Assembly (NCBI GenBank): GCA_963921825.1
Contig: OY997596.1
Coordinates: forward strand, 8,127,001 to 8,191,000
From: Erodium maritimum
Lineage: Eukaryota; Streptophyta; Magnoliopsida; Geraniales; Geraniaceae
Direction: 5' to 3'
DNA length: 64,000 nt
In this document: positions 22,920 to 34,247 of the stretch, one piece after another
Layout: every line of letters begins with the position of its first letter
Numbering within the stretch: the stretch's first letter is position 1
Notes under the pieces: model-generated
What the model was told of the DNA's origin: nothing
Databases searched by the model: none
What the model saw: only the letters and a program-made list of their open reading frames with translations
Made by a program: the position numbers and the translations under genes

Positions 22920-23646
22920 GTGGTACCATATTAATGGACCAACTCTAATACCATATTAAATGACCAACTCAACTAAAAGCTCAAACTGATATTTGAAGGT
23001 CCAACTATAATTATATTCTAACACACGCCATCATAGACAAACACATATACAGGTTTGGAGGTGAATATTTGGAAGAGGCTATGAGCTCATTTAAAAGAAA
23101 GACAAATATTGGTCCATTGAGAGCAAATTTGATAAATTGATAAAATTAATAAAAAATAGGGTTCGATTTTATTTCCGTAAAGTATCAGCACTTTGATATC
23201 ATGTTAGAGAAACAACTTATATATTCGGGGTAACGACATTTCCGTGATGTGGACAAAAGTGAAAGTGGTAAGTACATACTATGGCGATCTTTATGTTCAA
23301 AATCGGTAAGAAAACGACCTATGAAATTTGTTAAAGGTGACGCTAATATTTACAAAAAGGTCCTGTATTTTTTGAAAATAACTAAAAGTCATTAATAAGA
23401 CTTGAAAATGAAAAAAAAAAGATCACTGGTAGGACTTGCGTACAAAAATAGTTACGATACATACATGTGAAAAAAATTATTTTATAGTATAAAAATGAGG
23501 TTTACCCTAACGATTCTTTACGGAAGACATGGTATTCACAAGTTGTGACGAAAGGCTTTTTTCCAACCATGTTATTCGCGCCATTATGACAAAAGGCTTT
23601 TTCTTATGTGTTTTACAAGCATTTTTCCAAAAGTGTTCACAAAAAA
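22920..23646. other. Intergenic AT-rich DNA
   Basis: No gene is recognised. The sequence is AT-rich with short repeats such as two forms of TACCATATTAAWKGACCAACTC near 22924 and 22950. It ends at the target site of the next LINE. Confidence 0.45.
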
Positions 23647-23658
23647 GGTGTAGAATAT

Positions 23659-24942
23659 GGTTGAGGGCTCCCCATAGCTTATGGGGAACAACCCGGTCAT
23701 TCCACTCCACACTTGTATCACTCCGGCTCTAATGGTGTCGGATCTAGCCACTGCTGCTCATGAATGGGACGTACAGAAGTTACAGCTAAACCTTCCTCCG
23801 TCCATTGTTGAGGATGTTCTACAAGTGCCCCCGCCTCTTCCCCGGCATGCAAATAAATGGTCTTGGAAGTTCAATATCCGAGGGGAGTATTCAGTCAAAG
23901 AGGGTTACAGGGCGCTATCTAGAGAGAACGGCTGTTGGCACGTTTCGACTGGGACAACTGTATGGACAGGAATATGGGACCAGGACATTCAGCCACGCAT
24001 CAAGGTATTTCTATGGCGAGCTATTTCTGGTACGCTACATGTAGCAATGAACCTCCGCACTAAGTTTGTCCCAATCCCGGACACTTTCCAAATGTGTCAA
24101 TCCGCCCAAGAATCTACAGATCATCTTCTATTTTCCTTCCCATTTGCAAGGTCGGTCTGGGACATTGCAGGATTACCAATCCCTGTTACTTTATCGTCCT
24201 CACTGCACGATTGGCTTTCGGCCCTCTTCCTACTGCCAGACCCTATGACCCGGAGTAAAGCTTGTCTCTTCTTGTGGGAGATATGGAAAGCGAGAAATGC
24301 TATGGTCTGAGACCAGGCTACCTCCACTCCACAGGAGCTGGTTGCCACGGTCCTCAGTAACCAGCATAGCTGGCCAGAAGCACAGACTGGTCGTCCAAAG
24401 CCCATTATTATCCCCTAGCACATGCAAACTAGATGGAAACCACCTCCCCCTACTTGGTCCTTGATCAATGTTGATGGAGCGACCTTTGCGGACTCAGGAC
24501 AGTTTGGCTGGAGTTGGATATGTCGTACGGAAATGGGGGGTGTTCGGGAAGCTCGGAATGGCTGTGGGAGTGGTTCCCTCAACCCTGAATATTCGGAGGC
24601 AATGGCGATTTGGCAGACCCTGGAATGGATCCAAGCATCGCAATCCTCCAGGGTCATCATACAGAGCGACGCCTAGTACCTGGTGCATCTGATTCAAGGC
24701 ATACATCAGGTCTTCTCCCCTTTGGTCCGGTTGGTAGACGACTGCAGGTCCCTGTTAGCTACTCTCGAGGATGTCAAACTCGAGTATATATCTAGGTCAG
24801 CGAGCGGCGCAGCCCACTGGCTAGCCCGGGAAGCCCATTCTTCGCCTGTCCTTTCGTGGTCCGGATTCACAATTCTGGATGCACTTATGTCTATTTTACA
24901 ACAGTTCAAATAATAAAAATTCGTATCTTGTTTAAAAAAAAA
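23659..24942 (+). mobile_element. 5'-truncated LINE with target duplications
   Basis: An L1-type 3' fragment with imperfect 12-bp duplications: GGTGTAGAATAT at 23647-23658 and GGTATAGAATAT at 24943-24954. It ends in a short poly-A at about 24934-24942. The body carries the C-terminal part of ORF2 (zf-RVT linker and RNase H), so 5' truncation happened during target-primed reverse transcription. Confidence 0.85.
23690..24913 (+). pseudogene. LINE ORF2 C-terminus (zf-RVT plus RNase H)
   Basis: The first open piece has the zf-RVT region (WSWKFNIRGEYSVKEGYRAL, then IKVFLWRAISGTLHVAMNL, then a degraded Cys/His finger TFQMCQSAQESTDHLLFSF). The frame then meets stops near 24308 and 24417 and continues into the RNase H domain WSLINVDGATFADSGQFG, with E in NPEYSEAMA and D in VIIQSDA. 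A stop interrupts right after the last motif (24675). RNase H acidic residues are present but the chain is broken, so it is inactive. Confidence 0.85.
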
Positions 24943-25169
24943 GGTATAGAATATATAAATTTCATCTATCATTATTCTATCAAAAATAAATTTCATATTT
25001 TGATTTTCAAAATGGTTTTGAGGATAAAAAAGTGCTAGGAGATATTTTTTGGATTTGTTTATTCGCATGGATACTTGTAAAGGATATATTTATTTGAAGA
25101 CATCTTGAATTGCAAAGAACATGAAAGCGTCTTAAATTATGCTTGAATATATAAGATGTTACGTTTTTC

Positions 25170-25560
25170 ATTGATTAATCGAATTATACGGATCTGATTT
25201 TTAAACTTCGAAACAAAATTTTATTTTTCTCCTGTTTCATGTATGTTAAAACCCAATATCTTATTCTTGTAGGATTTGGAGCACCGCTCTCGAATGCTCT
25301 TACTTGTATTTTACATCTAAGAAACTAATAAAATCTCTTTTGTTAAAAAAAACAATATTTCTATCAACCCAATTTTTTTATTAAAAAATCCTCTCGTATG
25401 CAATATTTGTTCCAATAATCCTCAAATAACCCAAATTGAACTATTTGCATTAAAAATGCTCTAACAAGTACAGGTATGTATGTAGATGAAAAGGAACCTA
25501 AAATTTTATTTCCGAGCTCAAGAGCCCGCAGCCGAGTCCTGTCTTGTTTAGGGCCCAATT
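25170..25560 (+). repeat. Direct repeat, copy 1
   Basis: First copy of the local duplication. It matches about 26330-26745 over its whole length in the same order and orientation. Confidence 0.75.
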
Positions 25561-26329
25561 GGATATACAAAATAACTTTTTAAGATCAATTACACTATTC
25601 CAATTTCCAACAGTAAGATAAAGATAATAGCCAGATGAGGGTTGGTAGGTATACTGTTGGTTGCCTTCAAATTTTAGATTACAACATATCAAATGTTCTT
25701 ATATTTTAGGTAGAATAGACAAGGTCTTAGTAGTTGCATATTGATAAATCGTTATTAATTATGTTAAAAATGAATAAAAATAACCTTTAGAATCATTAAA
25801 TATTATACTTACAACTAAAGTTACTTTCATATGTGTATATATTGATTTTTGATACAAAGGTATTAGATATTATATTTTAAAAAATTAAAAATATATTTTT
25901 TCGAATATGATAATCTGTTTTTATTATTAATTTTCAAAAATGAAAAATTACAAAGTGAGTTACAATAATTTTTATTAAAAAAAATATCTGGCGTTGGAAG
26001 TTGAAAAAAATATTTAATCAATCCTGTTTTATAGCTTGAAAAAGAATCACTAATCATATATGTTTCTTTCGAAAAAAACTATAAATATATGGTTATGTTG
26101 TAGAGTCTTTGTGTGCTTAATTATGGGTCAACATTCGATTGATTATCAATGATTTTGTAAGCTAATTAAAATATCGATCATCAAATTATATTAACTTAAA
26201 TTTTCATTCTCTCTCATCTGAGCCCCTAACCCTATTTTCCAAGCTCATCTCTTCCTCGCTTAACCGCCGTCGGCGACATGTTTGACCTTAGCCATAGATG
26301 TCGGCCGTGGAACTGTCTTCATTAGTTTT

Positions 26330-26745
26330 TTCACCGATTAATTTAATTAAATGGATCTGACTTTTGAATTTTAAAATTAAATTTTATTTTTCCGTTGTTT
26401 CATATATGTTAAAACCCAACCGCTTATTCTTGTGGGGTTTGGAGCATCGCTCTCAAATACCCTTAATGTATTTTACAAATGAGAATTAATAAAATCGTTT
26501 TTATTAAAAAAAACATTTCCATTGACCTAATTAGTTTTAAAGAAAAATCCTCACGTATGCAATATTTGTTCTAAAAATCCTCAAATAACTCAAATTGAAC
26601 TATTTGCATTAAAAATGCTCTAACAAGTTCAACCTTATGAAGAATTGCCAACCTACCTACATATGTAGGTGAGAAAGAGCCTAAAATTTTATGTCCGAGC
26701 CAAAGAGCGGTCGTAACTGAGTCCTGTCTTGTTTAGGACCCAATA
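26330..26745 (+). repeat. Direct repeat, copy 2
   Basis: Second copy. It is slightly longer because of an insertion around 26630-26670 (CCTTATGAAGAATTGCC and so on). A further truncated echo of its end (CTTGTCTTGTTTAGGACC) lies at about 26780. Confidence 0.75.
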
Positions 26746-26845
26746 AGGGCTTGATGTTTCTGATCCCTAGAAATCGACCTTGTCTTGTTTAGGACCAAAT
26801 AAGGCTTTTCTATTTGTGGCCGTCAAAACTTCTATTTGAATTGAT

Positions 26846-27850
26846 TATTTTTTTTTACTGAAAGGTGCAATTTTATTAGTATCAGAGTTTAATTACATAG
26901 ATGTGCGACAAGAAACATATTCCCTGACCACTAAAGAAGAACAAACACTGAACAAACATAATTGTTCGAAGTTCTTTAAACAATTTAACAGTTATAAACG
27001 GTATTGAAACGCCACATAGGCATGAAGAAAGGTGGGGTTGGAAAACGAAACTGGAAGTCTTGCTCGTAGTACCGAAACGCTGCATCTAAGGGTGAAGCGA
27101 CCGAAATTGAAGTGCATTAGTTGATTTGGGAGGATATACGCGAATCAGGGCTCCCTCCTAGGAAAAGTCCCCGATTCTCCGCTCGCTAGTCTTTGACCCT
27201 GCAAAAACAAAATCAGTGAAAAGAATAAAGACTTACTCAATTAGCCTGATCCAGAATCGAGAGAGGGGTCGAGGAGGGTGCGTCGGTGGAGGCAAAGGAG
27301 ATGGACGCGCCGGTTGCGGCTTCAGAGATGGAGGGGGTTGATCATGAGAGATTATCCGATACATGGAGATCGAGGCACGTCGTTGGTGGCGGAAGGGAGC
27401 CAACGTCGCGGTGGCTAGAGGCGGTTCGAGAGAAACCAGAATAGAAAAACCCTAAGAAAGCTCATAGGCTGCATCGGTGGAGGCAGCGACGGAAGGATCC
27501 CTGACCCTAGGTTCTAATAGTGCTGCTCGTGGAGTATCGGCGACGCCTGAATCAAGAGATTTCGGGGATGTGCTCGAGGGTTTCGGTCCTCCCATGAAGA
27601 GATAGGGACGAGGAATCTGGTTGGTAGGGAGTCGATAATCGGGCCCTCGTGGAAAGGCAAGAATTAGCTGAAGAAGATGTCCGAGATTCGGCGCTCCTCT
27701 GTGAGGGAGTCTCCTCCAATCCGGTGCGAGACGAGGTATAAGAGGCAGGGATTTGAGAGAAACGTCATGGCGGCGGAGAAATTTGACCGAAACTAAGTCG
27801 GGAGGACGATGTACGACCGGGCCGTGACGGAGAACATCACGACGAATTTG
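26846..27850 (-). mobile_element. LINE 3' UTR plus degraded ORF1-side sequence
   Basis: Minus-strand L1-type fragment with a poly-A (T run at about 26848-26856). Its 3' UTR (about 26880-27190) is shared with the copies at about 10910-11200 and 28380-28600; for example, all have an ATAAACGGT-TT motif and a CCCTCC-G----AGTCCC motif. Further upstream on its strand is GC-rich sequence resembling 31872-32080 (CCACCGCGACGTTGGCTCCC). No intact frame is present. Confidence 0.6.
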
Positions 27851-28289
27851 AAACCCTAACTGAGAAAGAAGAGATTACCGAAATACGATCGATGTTCGGT
27901 AGTGAAACGGGACAAAAAACGAGACAAAAAAATATTGAAAAATATATCAATAAAATTAAATATTCTTCGAGACAAAAAAAAGATACTTTATCCAACAATG
28001 ACAATCCAACTCTAAATATCAATCACTCACTTAAATATCTAATTTAAAGTAGCAACAGATATTTACATAGAGATTTAATATCTAGAAAGTTGTTAGAACT
28101 AACATCCAATCATAATAAATACATCGGGTCAGGGTGGGCTCAAAAGTTGACTATTGTTTGCTCGTGGAAGACAAGAACAGTCGATCCATAATCTCACTGT
28201 GACTCGAATCAATCCCACAAACCAGCCACCAAATACGCACGAGTTTACAGTCATCACCCAACACTCCAAAAAATAGTTTATATTCGAGC
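27851..28289. other. Short intergenic stretch
   Basis: AT-rich sequence between two LINE fragments. No gene or structure is recognised. Confidence 0.4.
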
Positions 28290-28600
28290 AACTTTTTTTT
28301 ACAAAAAGATACATCTATTTATTTTAAAAAATAAAAAACGTTAATATACATAGAGTCCTAGAAAATTTCTTTACGACTAATTCTGAGACAATTCAACCGT
28401 TATAAACGGTGTTGGAAAAGCCACATAGACAAACTAAAACTAAACTATGACGAAACTGATTATGACTGTTCAAGGTGTTGTCTAAACGCTGCACACTCTG
28501 TAGAGTGCTACCGAACCTGCTTTCATCAGTTTCTGAGGGAGGAGAGCGAAACTGGTAGATGTAATTTAAGGGATCCCTCCCGGTAAAAGTCCCTGAATCT

Positions 28601-28812
28601 TATGAGGAGCGGCCCATCAGGATTGTGGATACAGGAGAGAAGGTCTTGAGGAAGACTACTATACCTTTGGTGCGAGTGCAGTGGAAGCATCAGGGAGCTG
28701 ACTCGACCTGGGAGCGAGAGGACGAGATCCGAGAGAAGTACCCCACTTGTTCGATCATTGAGGTACGCTTACTTTTAAATTTCGATGATGAAATTCTTTT
28801 AAGGGGGTAGAT
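28601..28812 (+). pseudogene. End of a Ty3/Gypsy pol with polypurine tract
   Basis: The frame beginning near 28601 reads YEERPIRI, then VLRKTTIPLVRVQWKHQG, then TWEREDEIREKYPT, and finishes FDDEILLRG with a TAG at 28808-28810. This is the C-terminal (chromodomain-like) tail of the Gypsy integrase polyprotein. The polypurine tract AAGGGGG (28801-28807) primes plus-strand DNA and sits immediately before LTR-D. All upstream coding sequence is missing, so the element is 5'-deleted. It shows that the whole long-LTR family here belongs to Ty3/Gypsy. Confidence 0.9.
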
Positions 28813-31800
28813 TGTAAGAACCGCTCCCAGTCGATCCCGGTCGAACCAGTGACTTTTAAGACAAGTTTGACTTTCTGCCGGAAAAGTCAACCGAGGACTC
28901 AGGAGGCCACTCAGGGCTTTTCCGGGGCCCAAAAAGCTTAGCCGTCATCACGGTTGGCTTAGTTGGGCCGTTTCTTTTTATTTGAGTATAATATCGAAGG
29001 AAGTCAAATTTGGTCAAAACCGAGCTTTTTATCGAGTAAATACATTTAATTTGGACTGCTAGATTTTAAATGGAAGAGAGTGGTCCCCACAATGCCAAGT
29101 GTCACTAATGGCTTGGAGGAAAGGAAAGAGGCTCAAATGACATCTCTACCCTCACTAGTTGTCCATAAAAGGGATAAGAACTAAAGGGTTTTTGGTCTTT
29201 TTCACCTCTATGTCTTTTTAAGGCATTAGATGACACAAATTCAGCTTATTTCTCTAGTGGCAGCCAAAAATTGAGAGAGGAGGGAGAGCTTGGAGCTTCC
29301 ATGGTGTCTTGAAGAGAAAGCAAGAGAAAAGAGAGACCTTTTGTATCAATCTCTACCCAAATCCTCTCCAAAATACCTTCATCTTCATCAACTCATTCTC
29401 CTAGAGGTATGGATGCTCACAACTCTCCATTTCATCTACTCTCATTTCTTGGGTTTTTGTGGGTTTTGGCTTGTTGTTGATAAACTAGCTTTGTATTGGT
29501 TATTTGGAGAAGACGTAGTGAAGTAGGAGGTTTGGATTGTGCTCTTGTTGAAGCTTTGATGAACCCATTTGAGGGTGTTGTTGTTGGGTGACTTTGGATG
29601 AACTTTTGGAGTTTTTGATTTGATTGTGCTTTGGAGAATCCTTGTAAACTTGTTTATTTGTTGATTGCTACCATGGGTAGAGGAGTTTTGGAGGTATTTG
29701 ATTGTTTAGGGAGCTTGAAATGGTTAAAAATGGAGTTTGGTTGTGGATTTTCGGAGAAAATGAGCTGGAGGTTGAAGAAGGGTGGAACTGCCCTAGAGCG
29801 TCACGGATCCTTGACGGATCCCGTGACGGGCGACGTCACGGCTCCATGAGGGAGACCGTGACGGCACACGTCACGGCTCCGTGACGTCTTCCGTGAGGGT
29901 CGGTGTCACGGCTCCGTGACAATGTCCGTGACTGACCAGTTCTGGGGTTTTTTTTGAAGGTTCTTCCATCGTTTTGAGTTTGTTTTGGAGCTGAACTTTT
30001 AGAAGGGTTTTGGGGACTTTTGTTACTGTTAAGAAGAGTCTAATTAGAGTTGTTTTGTGTTCAAAGACCACAAGACCTTGAAGAACGAAGATCTTGAAGA
30101 CCGAAGACCTTGCCGGTACCCGTGTGAAGAACGGTGTGGTGGCTATCGATTGTGACATTAGAGTGTTAAGAGGAAGACCGCGAGGTAGGGAAAGTCTTAA
30201 TTTCTTAATTAACGCTTAGTATGCATGATTAGGATAATAAAATCGGAAATGTCCTAGATTGCCTATAGGATGCGAATAAGTAGAATAATCGTACTTCAAT
30301 TACTAATAATTGGATGAGTCTAGTATGCATGCTTAGGATGATGACGATTAGTGAAGCTTTCTTTCAATACTTGGGATTGATTTACTGGTAGAGAGGCTGT
30401 GAAGAGCTCTCGGATTAGTTGTGTGCTAGGTTCACATGCTTGGTTGCTAGTTATTAGGTTAACATAAGAGTCTAATGAAACTAGATTAGCTTGTATGATT
30501 GAATACTTAATTGATCGTTCACATGATGATTGATTGGTTGAATGCGTACTTGGTTGATTGAGTGTTTGTGTTGATATAATTGTTGATTGAACGGATGATC
30601 GAGTATGACTGGTTGTGCCACGGGGTACAATCAGGTGATCGATGTACCGCTGGTTCGTGACAGGTAAGTATACGGTAAGTGTGGAGTGTATTGGATGTCG
30701 TTGTTGTGATGAAAGTGTGATTCGATGAGTGTTGATTGGTGACCAAGTTATGGTGTGTTTCCTTTATTCTTATTCTTGTTTGAAATGCTTGTTTGGTTCG
30801 GTACTACACCGGGGGGGGGGGGGGGGGGGGTAATCCGGTGCCGTGGTAAAGGTGGAGTTTGACAGATACAATGAGATATTGGTTGAGTATTGGAGCCTGA
30901 GGGCATTGATTACTGGATATTACGGGTATGGATTATTGGCAGATCCTGCGGGATATTTATTGATTATTGGCAGATCATGCGGGATATTGATTGATTATTG
31001 GCAGATCCTGCAGGATATGGATTGATTACGAGCAGATCCTGCGGGATATTAATTGGATTACTTCGTGAGAGATGGTTACTAAGGTTTCACCCAAGGACGT
31101 GCGTCCCAGTGGAGCACTACCTTGGTTCCCTATGATATATGGTCCTTTGGAGGCATTTCTGGGAATCCAGATGATAAGCGCCCATTTGGGATTGTTTCCG
31201 GTGCCCCAACGCATGTGCGTCTTCTGGACCGAGGGAAAATCAGATATGACATGGGTACTCTGTCGCATCGGAATTATGGGAACCGAGGTGATCCCAGAAT
31301 CTATCTATGGATCGGAGGCTTGAGAAAGCAAGTGGTTGGCATGATATTAATTTCTCCCATTTTACTTTTATCTTTTCGTTATGGAACTTTTTATGCACTC
31401 GTTTAAACTACGGTTATCTTTAAGAGTGCGATATTGCTATGATTATACATTTTATTCATTAGTACTACATTGTTAATCGTATTATTATGCCATTTGTTTA
31501 TCCGTTTGAACAGTTTAAGTATTGATCTAAAGGTGTAGTTATTGAGATTTTTCCTACTGAGCGTAAGCTCATCCCCTTTGTTTCTCTTACTGTTTTACAG
31601 GAGTACCAGATGTCTAGAGTGGGCGAGGCTTGGGAGCTTCAGTTCATTTTGGGATTCGTTTTGGTGTTGTGTTGTTCTTTCCTGTTAAACATTTTATATC
31701 TTACTTTGTACTTCGAGCTGTGACTCATTGAGAATTTCGAACGTTTACATATATTGTTTTTTTGATGGAGTTTTTATGAGATTCGAGTATTTTATCAATC

Positions 31801-31871
31801 GTTTATTACTTAATTTAATTTAACTCGAGTCGCATCTCAAATTCGGTCAAAACCGGATTTGGGGCGTGACA
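28813..31871 (+). mobile_element. 3' LTR of a 5'-deleted Ty3/Gypsy element (LTR-D)
   Basis: The 3059-bp LTR starts TGTAAGAACCG and ends GGGGCGTGACA. The flanks (TAGAT on the left, CGCTT on the right) do not match, as expected when the left flank is internal element sequence. It contains a donor-like CTAGAG/GTATGG (exon edge 29406), a GTCACGG-TCCGTGA array (29796-29935), a 20-G homopolymer (30811-30830), a tandem array of about 32 bp with GCAGATCCTGCGGGATATT (about 30930-31060), TACTGAGCGTAAGCTCATCC with TGTTTTACAG (to 31600) and the conserved end. Confidence 0.92.
30811..30830 (+). repeat. Poly-G tract in LTR-D
   Basis: Twenty consecutive G between CTACACC and TAATCCGGTG, at the same LTR position as the tract in LTR-B. 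Confidence 0.9.
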
Positions 31872-31899
31872 CGCTTTGGTGGCGGTTTTAGAGACGGCG

Positions 31900-33353
31900 G
31901 CTTCAGAGATGGCGGTGGCGAATTCAGAGGCGGATTTAAGGTTGATTGACGCCAAGGTAAGTCAAACGACAACCATCATAGTTGTAGAGGGGGGACCAAA
32001 CAAGATCGAGAGACACTTCATTGGTGGCGGGAGGGAGCCAACGTCGCGGTGGCTAGCGGCAGCTCAAAAGGGACCCTAACTGAAAAAACCTTCACATGAC
32101 CCGTAGGAGAGGTGCAATAGAGAGGATGTATAGAAAAGAGCAACATAACCATGACATAGGCCATGAAAAAGACCAAGGCCATAACCATGGATTTTCTTTG
32201 TGCGGCGGTAGAAAGCTCTTAGGCTAGCATATGCCTCATTGATCGCATGGAACCTCCACACAGACACCCAATGCCGCGCCAATCGTCTCCCCAATCGACC
32301 TCGTCCGGACTAGTGGAGTGAGACCATGTGCATGAACTCAAAGTTGTAGGCGATCCAGGCAGGGAGTTCCTTGACCAATATGTCAATGTCCCCAAGTTGA
32401 AGAGGACGACCATTAAAGCATCAAGGCTCATTTCATAGGCCTATGCCCGAGCCTATACCAACTCGAAGTAGAACCCAAATACCTCCGAGCCTATATCCTT
32501 GATAATTAAACCCACCATTGACCGTCCCCAAGCGTTAATGATGATACGTAGCCTGATGTCCTTTCGGGAAGGCTTCGGATCCCAGAGCTTCCCCACCACA
32601 CTGACGGGTTGACCGGTGAGTAAGGAACTAAGACCTCTATTTCCTCTGCCTCCTCGAGGGACCATGAGGAGAGGAAATCCTAGAGGCTTTCCATGGTGGA
32701 CACAAGAAAACTCTATGGCACATATGGAGTTAGGGTTTCCTCCGGCAGCAGCGTCGATCCTCGCCTTCAAACCATACCTACAGGAACAGTTAGTAAGGAC
32801 GGGATCACCAGAATCCGATCAGCGTTGGGGAGCGAGAGGCCATCATGTAGGGGCGCCTTCAACTCCGTTCTCCGGGCATCGTTGATGGACGCCTTCCCAC
32901 AGCTAGGACCCCGATGCAGTAGAGGTAGAGACTCAATACCGTCCCTAGGAGGAGGCGAAAGGGCTGGTGGTGAGTTGTGTGGAGCTAAAGTTACGGGTAG
33001 ATTATTCACCGAAATGCCCTTCCGTGGTTTCAATAGTGGCGACGCCGACGATGTGGTGAGCCCTAGAGAGAACGCCACAATCACTATGGAAGATGGCGAT
33101 GGGGGTAATTTGGGGGATGTGGCGATGACAGAAGGCCGATTGGGGTTGGCTTCGGCTTTCTCCTACGTCGTTCCTTTAATGGGCTTGAGACCTCAGAAGA
33201 AGAAAGAGGGGTTGGAGCTGCAGAGAGCTGCATGGTAGGGGGCGACGAGACAAGACCGGCTAGACGCACATCATTGTCAGTGGCGATAACAGGGATATGG
33301 CGTACCATAGGTAGGGTTAGGGATAGGGTTTCCTCAGGAGAGGCACTCGACAT
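31900..33353 (-). pseudogene. LINE ORF1 (DUF4283 type), degenerate
   Basis: It starts MSSASPEETLSLTLPM at 33353, matching the ORF1 at 12781. The DUF4283 region is visible as VVGKLWDPKPSRKDIRLRIIINAWG (about 32510-32595), followed by IIKDIGSEVFGFYF. Further along comes NLGTLTYWSRNSLPG, with the frame shifted. No zinc knuckle is seen before the break at 31871. Several frameshifts make it non-functional. Confidence 0.7.
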
Positions 33354-33356
33354 AAC

Positions 33357-33980
33357 GAGGGAGAATTATGTCGAGTGAGTTAAAGATTTCAGTAAAATTT
33401 ATAGGTGTATTTCTCGATTCGATCTCTGTTTTCAGCAAAGTAATTACAACAAGAGCATTATTTAGAATAAGAATGTAGTGGAAAAAACAAAAGATTTGTT
33501 ACTTTGAAATATAAGTACTCTAAATAGCTCTTCTTCTTTTTTATCACTAAGAGAATTTTATAAATCCAAACCATTAAGGAGAAGGGCAAAAACAAGAGAA
33601 TACATCAACTAAATAGTTGACTAACAAGAAAATAGTAATTTAGTTGTCAATTATGGTGTAAGCTAATGCTATCTCTTCGGCTTCTCATCTTAGTGGTCGC
33701 TACGACTCAAGGATTAGACATCTGTAACGACTATGGTGTTTTGTAACGGAAGCTCTCTTTTCTTCCTTGTGCTAGTCCTTTCCATTGTTGCGACCGCGTA
33801 CGAGTGTACAACTGGTGACAACTCACCGACCCTACGACTCTCGACTAGGGATTGCAACAACCCGAGTGCCTAACAATTATCTAGGTAATGGAAGGACTAT
33901 TATCCCGTCTCTATAAAAAAGGCTTTAGGGTTTGGTGGTTGGCCGCAACTTGGCTTGAGGAGACCCTGAAGAAATCACGG
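33357..33980. other. Intergenic DNA
   Basis: AT-rich sequence up to about 33660, then unassigned. No gene is recognised. It ends with TTA at 33981-33983, the target site of the next Harbinger element. Confidence 0.4.
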
Positions 33981-34247
33981 TTAGAGCATGTACAACGGGC
34001 CGGCCCTCGCACCCCGGCTCGCCTGCGCACGGTCTGCGGGCCGCGGCCTGTTCTGCTGTGGGTCGGTTTTCGTGCGGTCCGCGACCCTGAAATAGCGGGC
34101 TCGCTCCTCGGGCCTCGCCCCTCGCTCCTCATCTGCTGGTCGGGCTCGCAGACGGGCTCCTCGCCCCTTGGGCCACGCTGGCCCAATTCCGGGCCGACAC
34201 CTGGCAGCGCACGGATTTTTTTTTAAAAAAAAAACAAAATTTTTTGT

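Larger units (their letters stand above)
24955..26845. other. AT-rich intergenic DNA with a local direct duplication
   Basis: No gene is recognised. Segments of about 390-415 bp at about 25170-25560 and 26330-26745 are clear direct repeats of each other. They share GTTTCATRTATGTTAAAACC, GGTTTGGAGCAYCGCTCTC, TATGCAATATTTGTTC and GAGTCCTGTCTTGTTTAGG. They differ by scattered substitutions and small indels. Confidence 0.6.
28290..33356 (-). mobile_element. LINE (ORF1 plus 3' UTR) interrupted by a Gypsy fragment
   Basis: The minus-strand element begins near 33356 with the ORF1 start and ends with a poly-A seen as a T run at 28293-28301. Its parts are 31872-33356 (ORF1 side) and 28290-28600 (3' UTR). 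The order of blocks on both sides of the gap (GACGTTGGCTCCC and CTCTGAAGCCGCC, then AGTCCCTGAATCTT reversed) matches the uninterrupted copy at 26846-27850. This shows that the Gypsy piece at 28601-31871 was inserted into it. No ORF2 sequence is present. Confidence 0.65.

Noticed and set aside
28813-31871. LTR-D as a solo LTR
   Set aside because: Flanking 5-mers do not match, and the left flank is Gypsy pol end plus polypurine tract.
32693-33238. 181-codon plus-strand frame
   Set aside because: It lies antisense to LINE ORF1, which has recognisable DUF4283 sequence on the minus strand.
28285-33360. Target duplication for the interrupted LINE (TCGAGCAAC against TCGAGTGAG)
   Set aside because: Only six of nine positions agree, within chance for short sequences.
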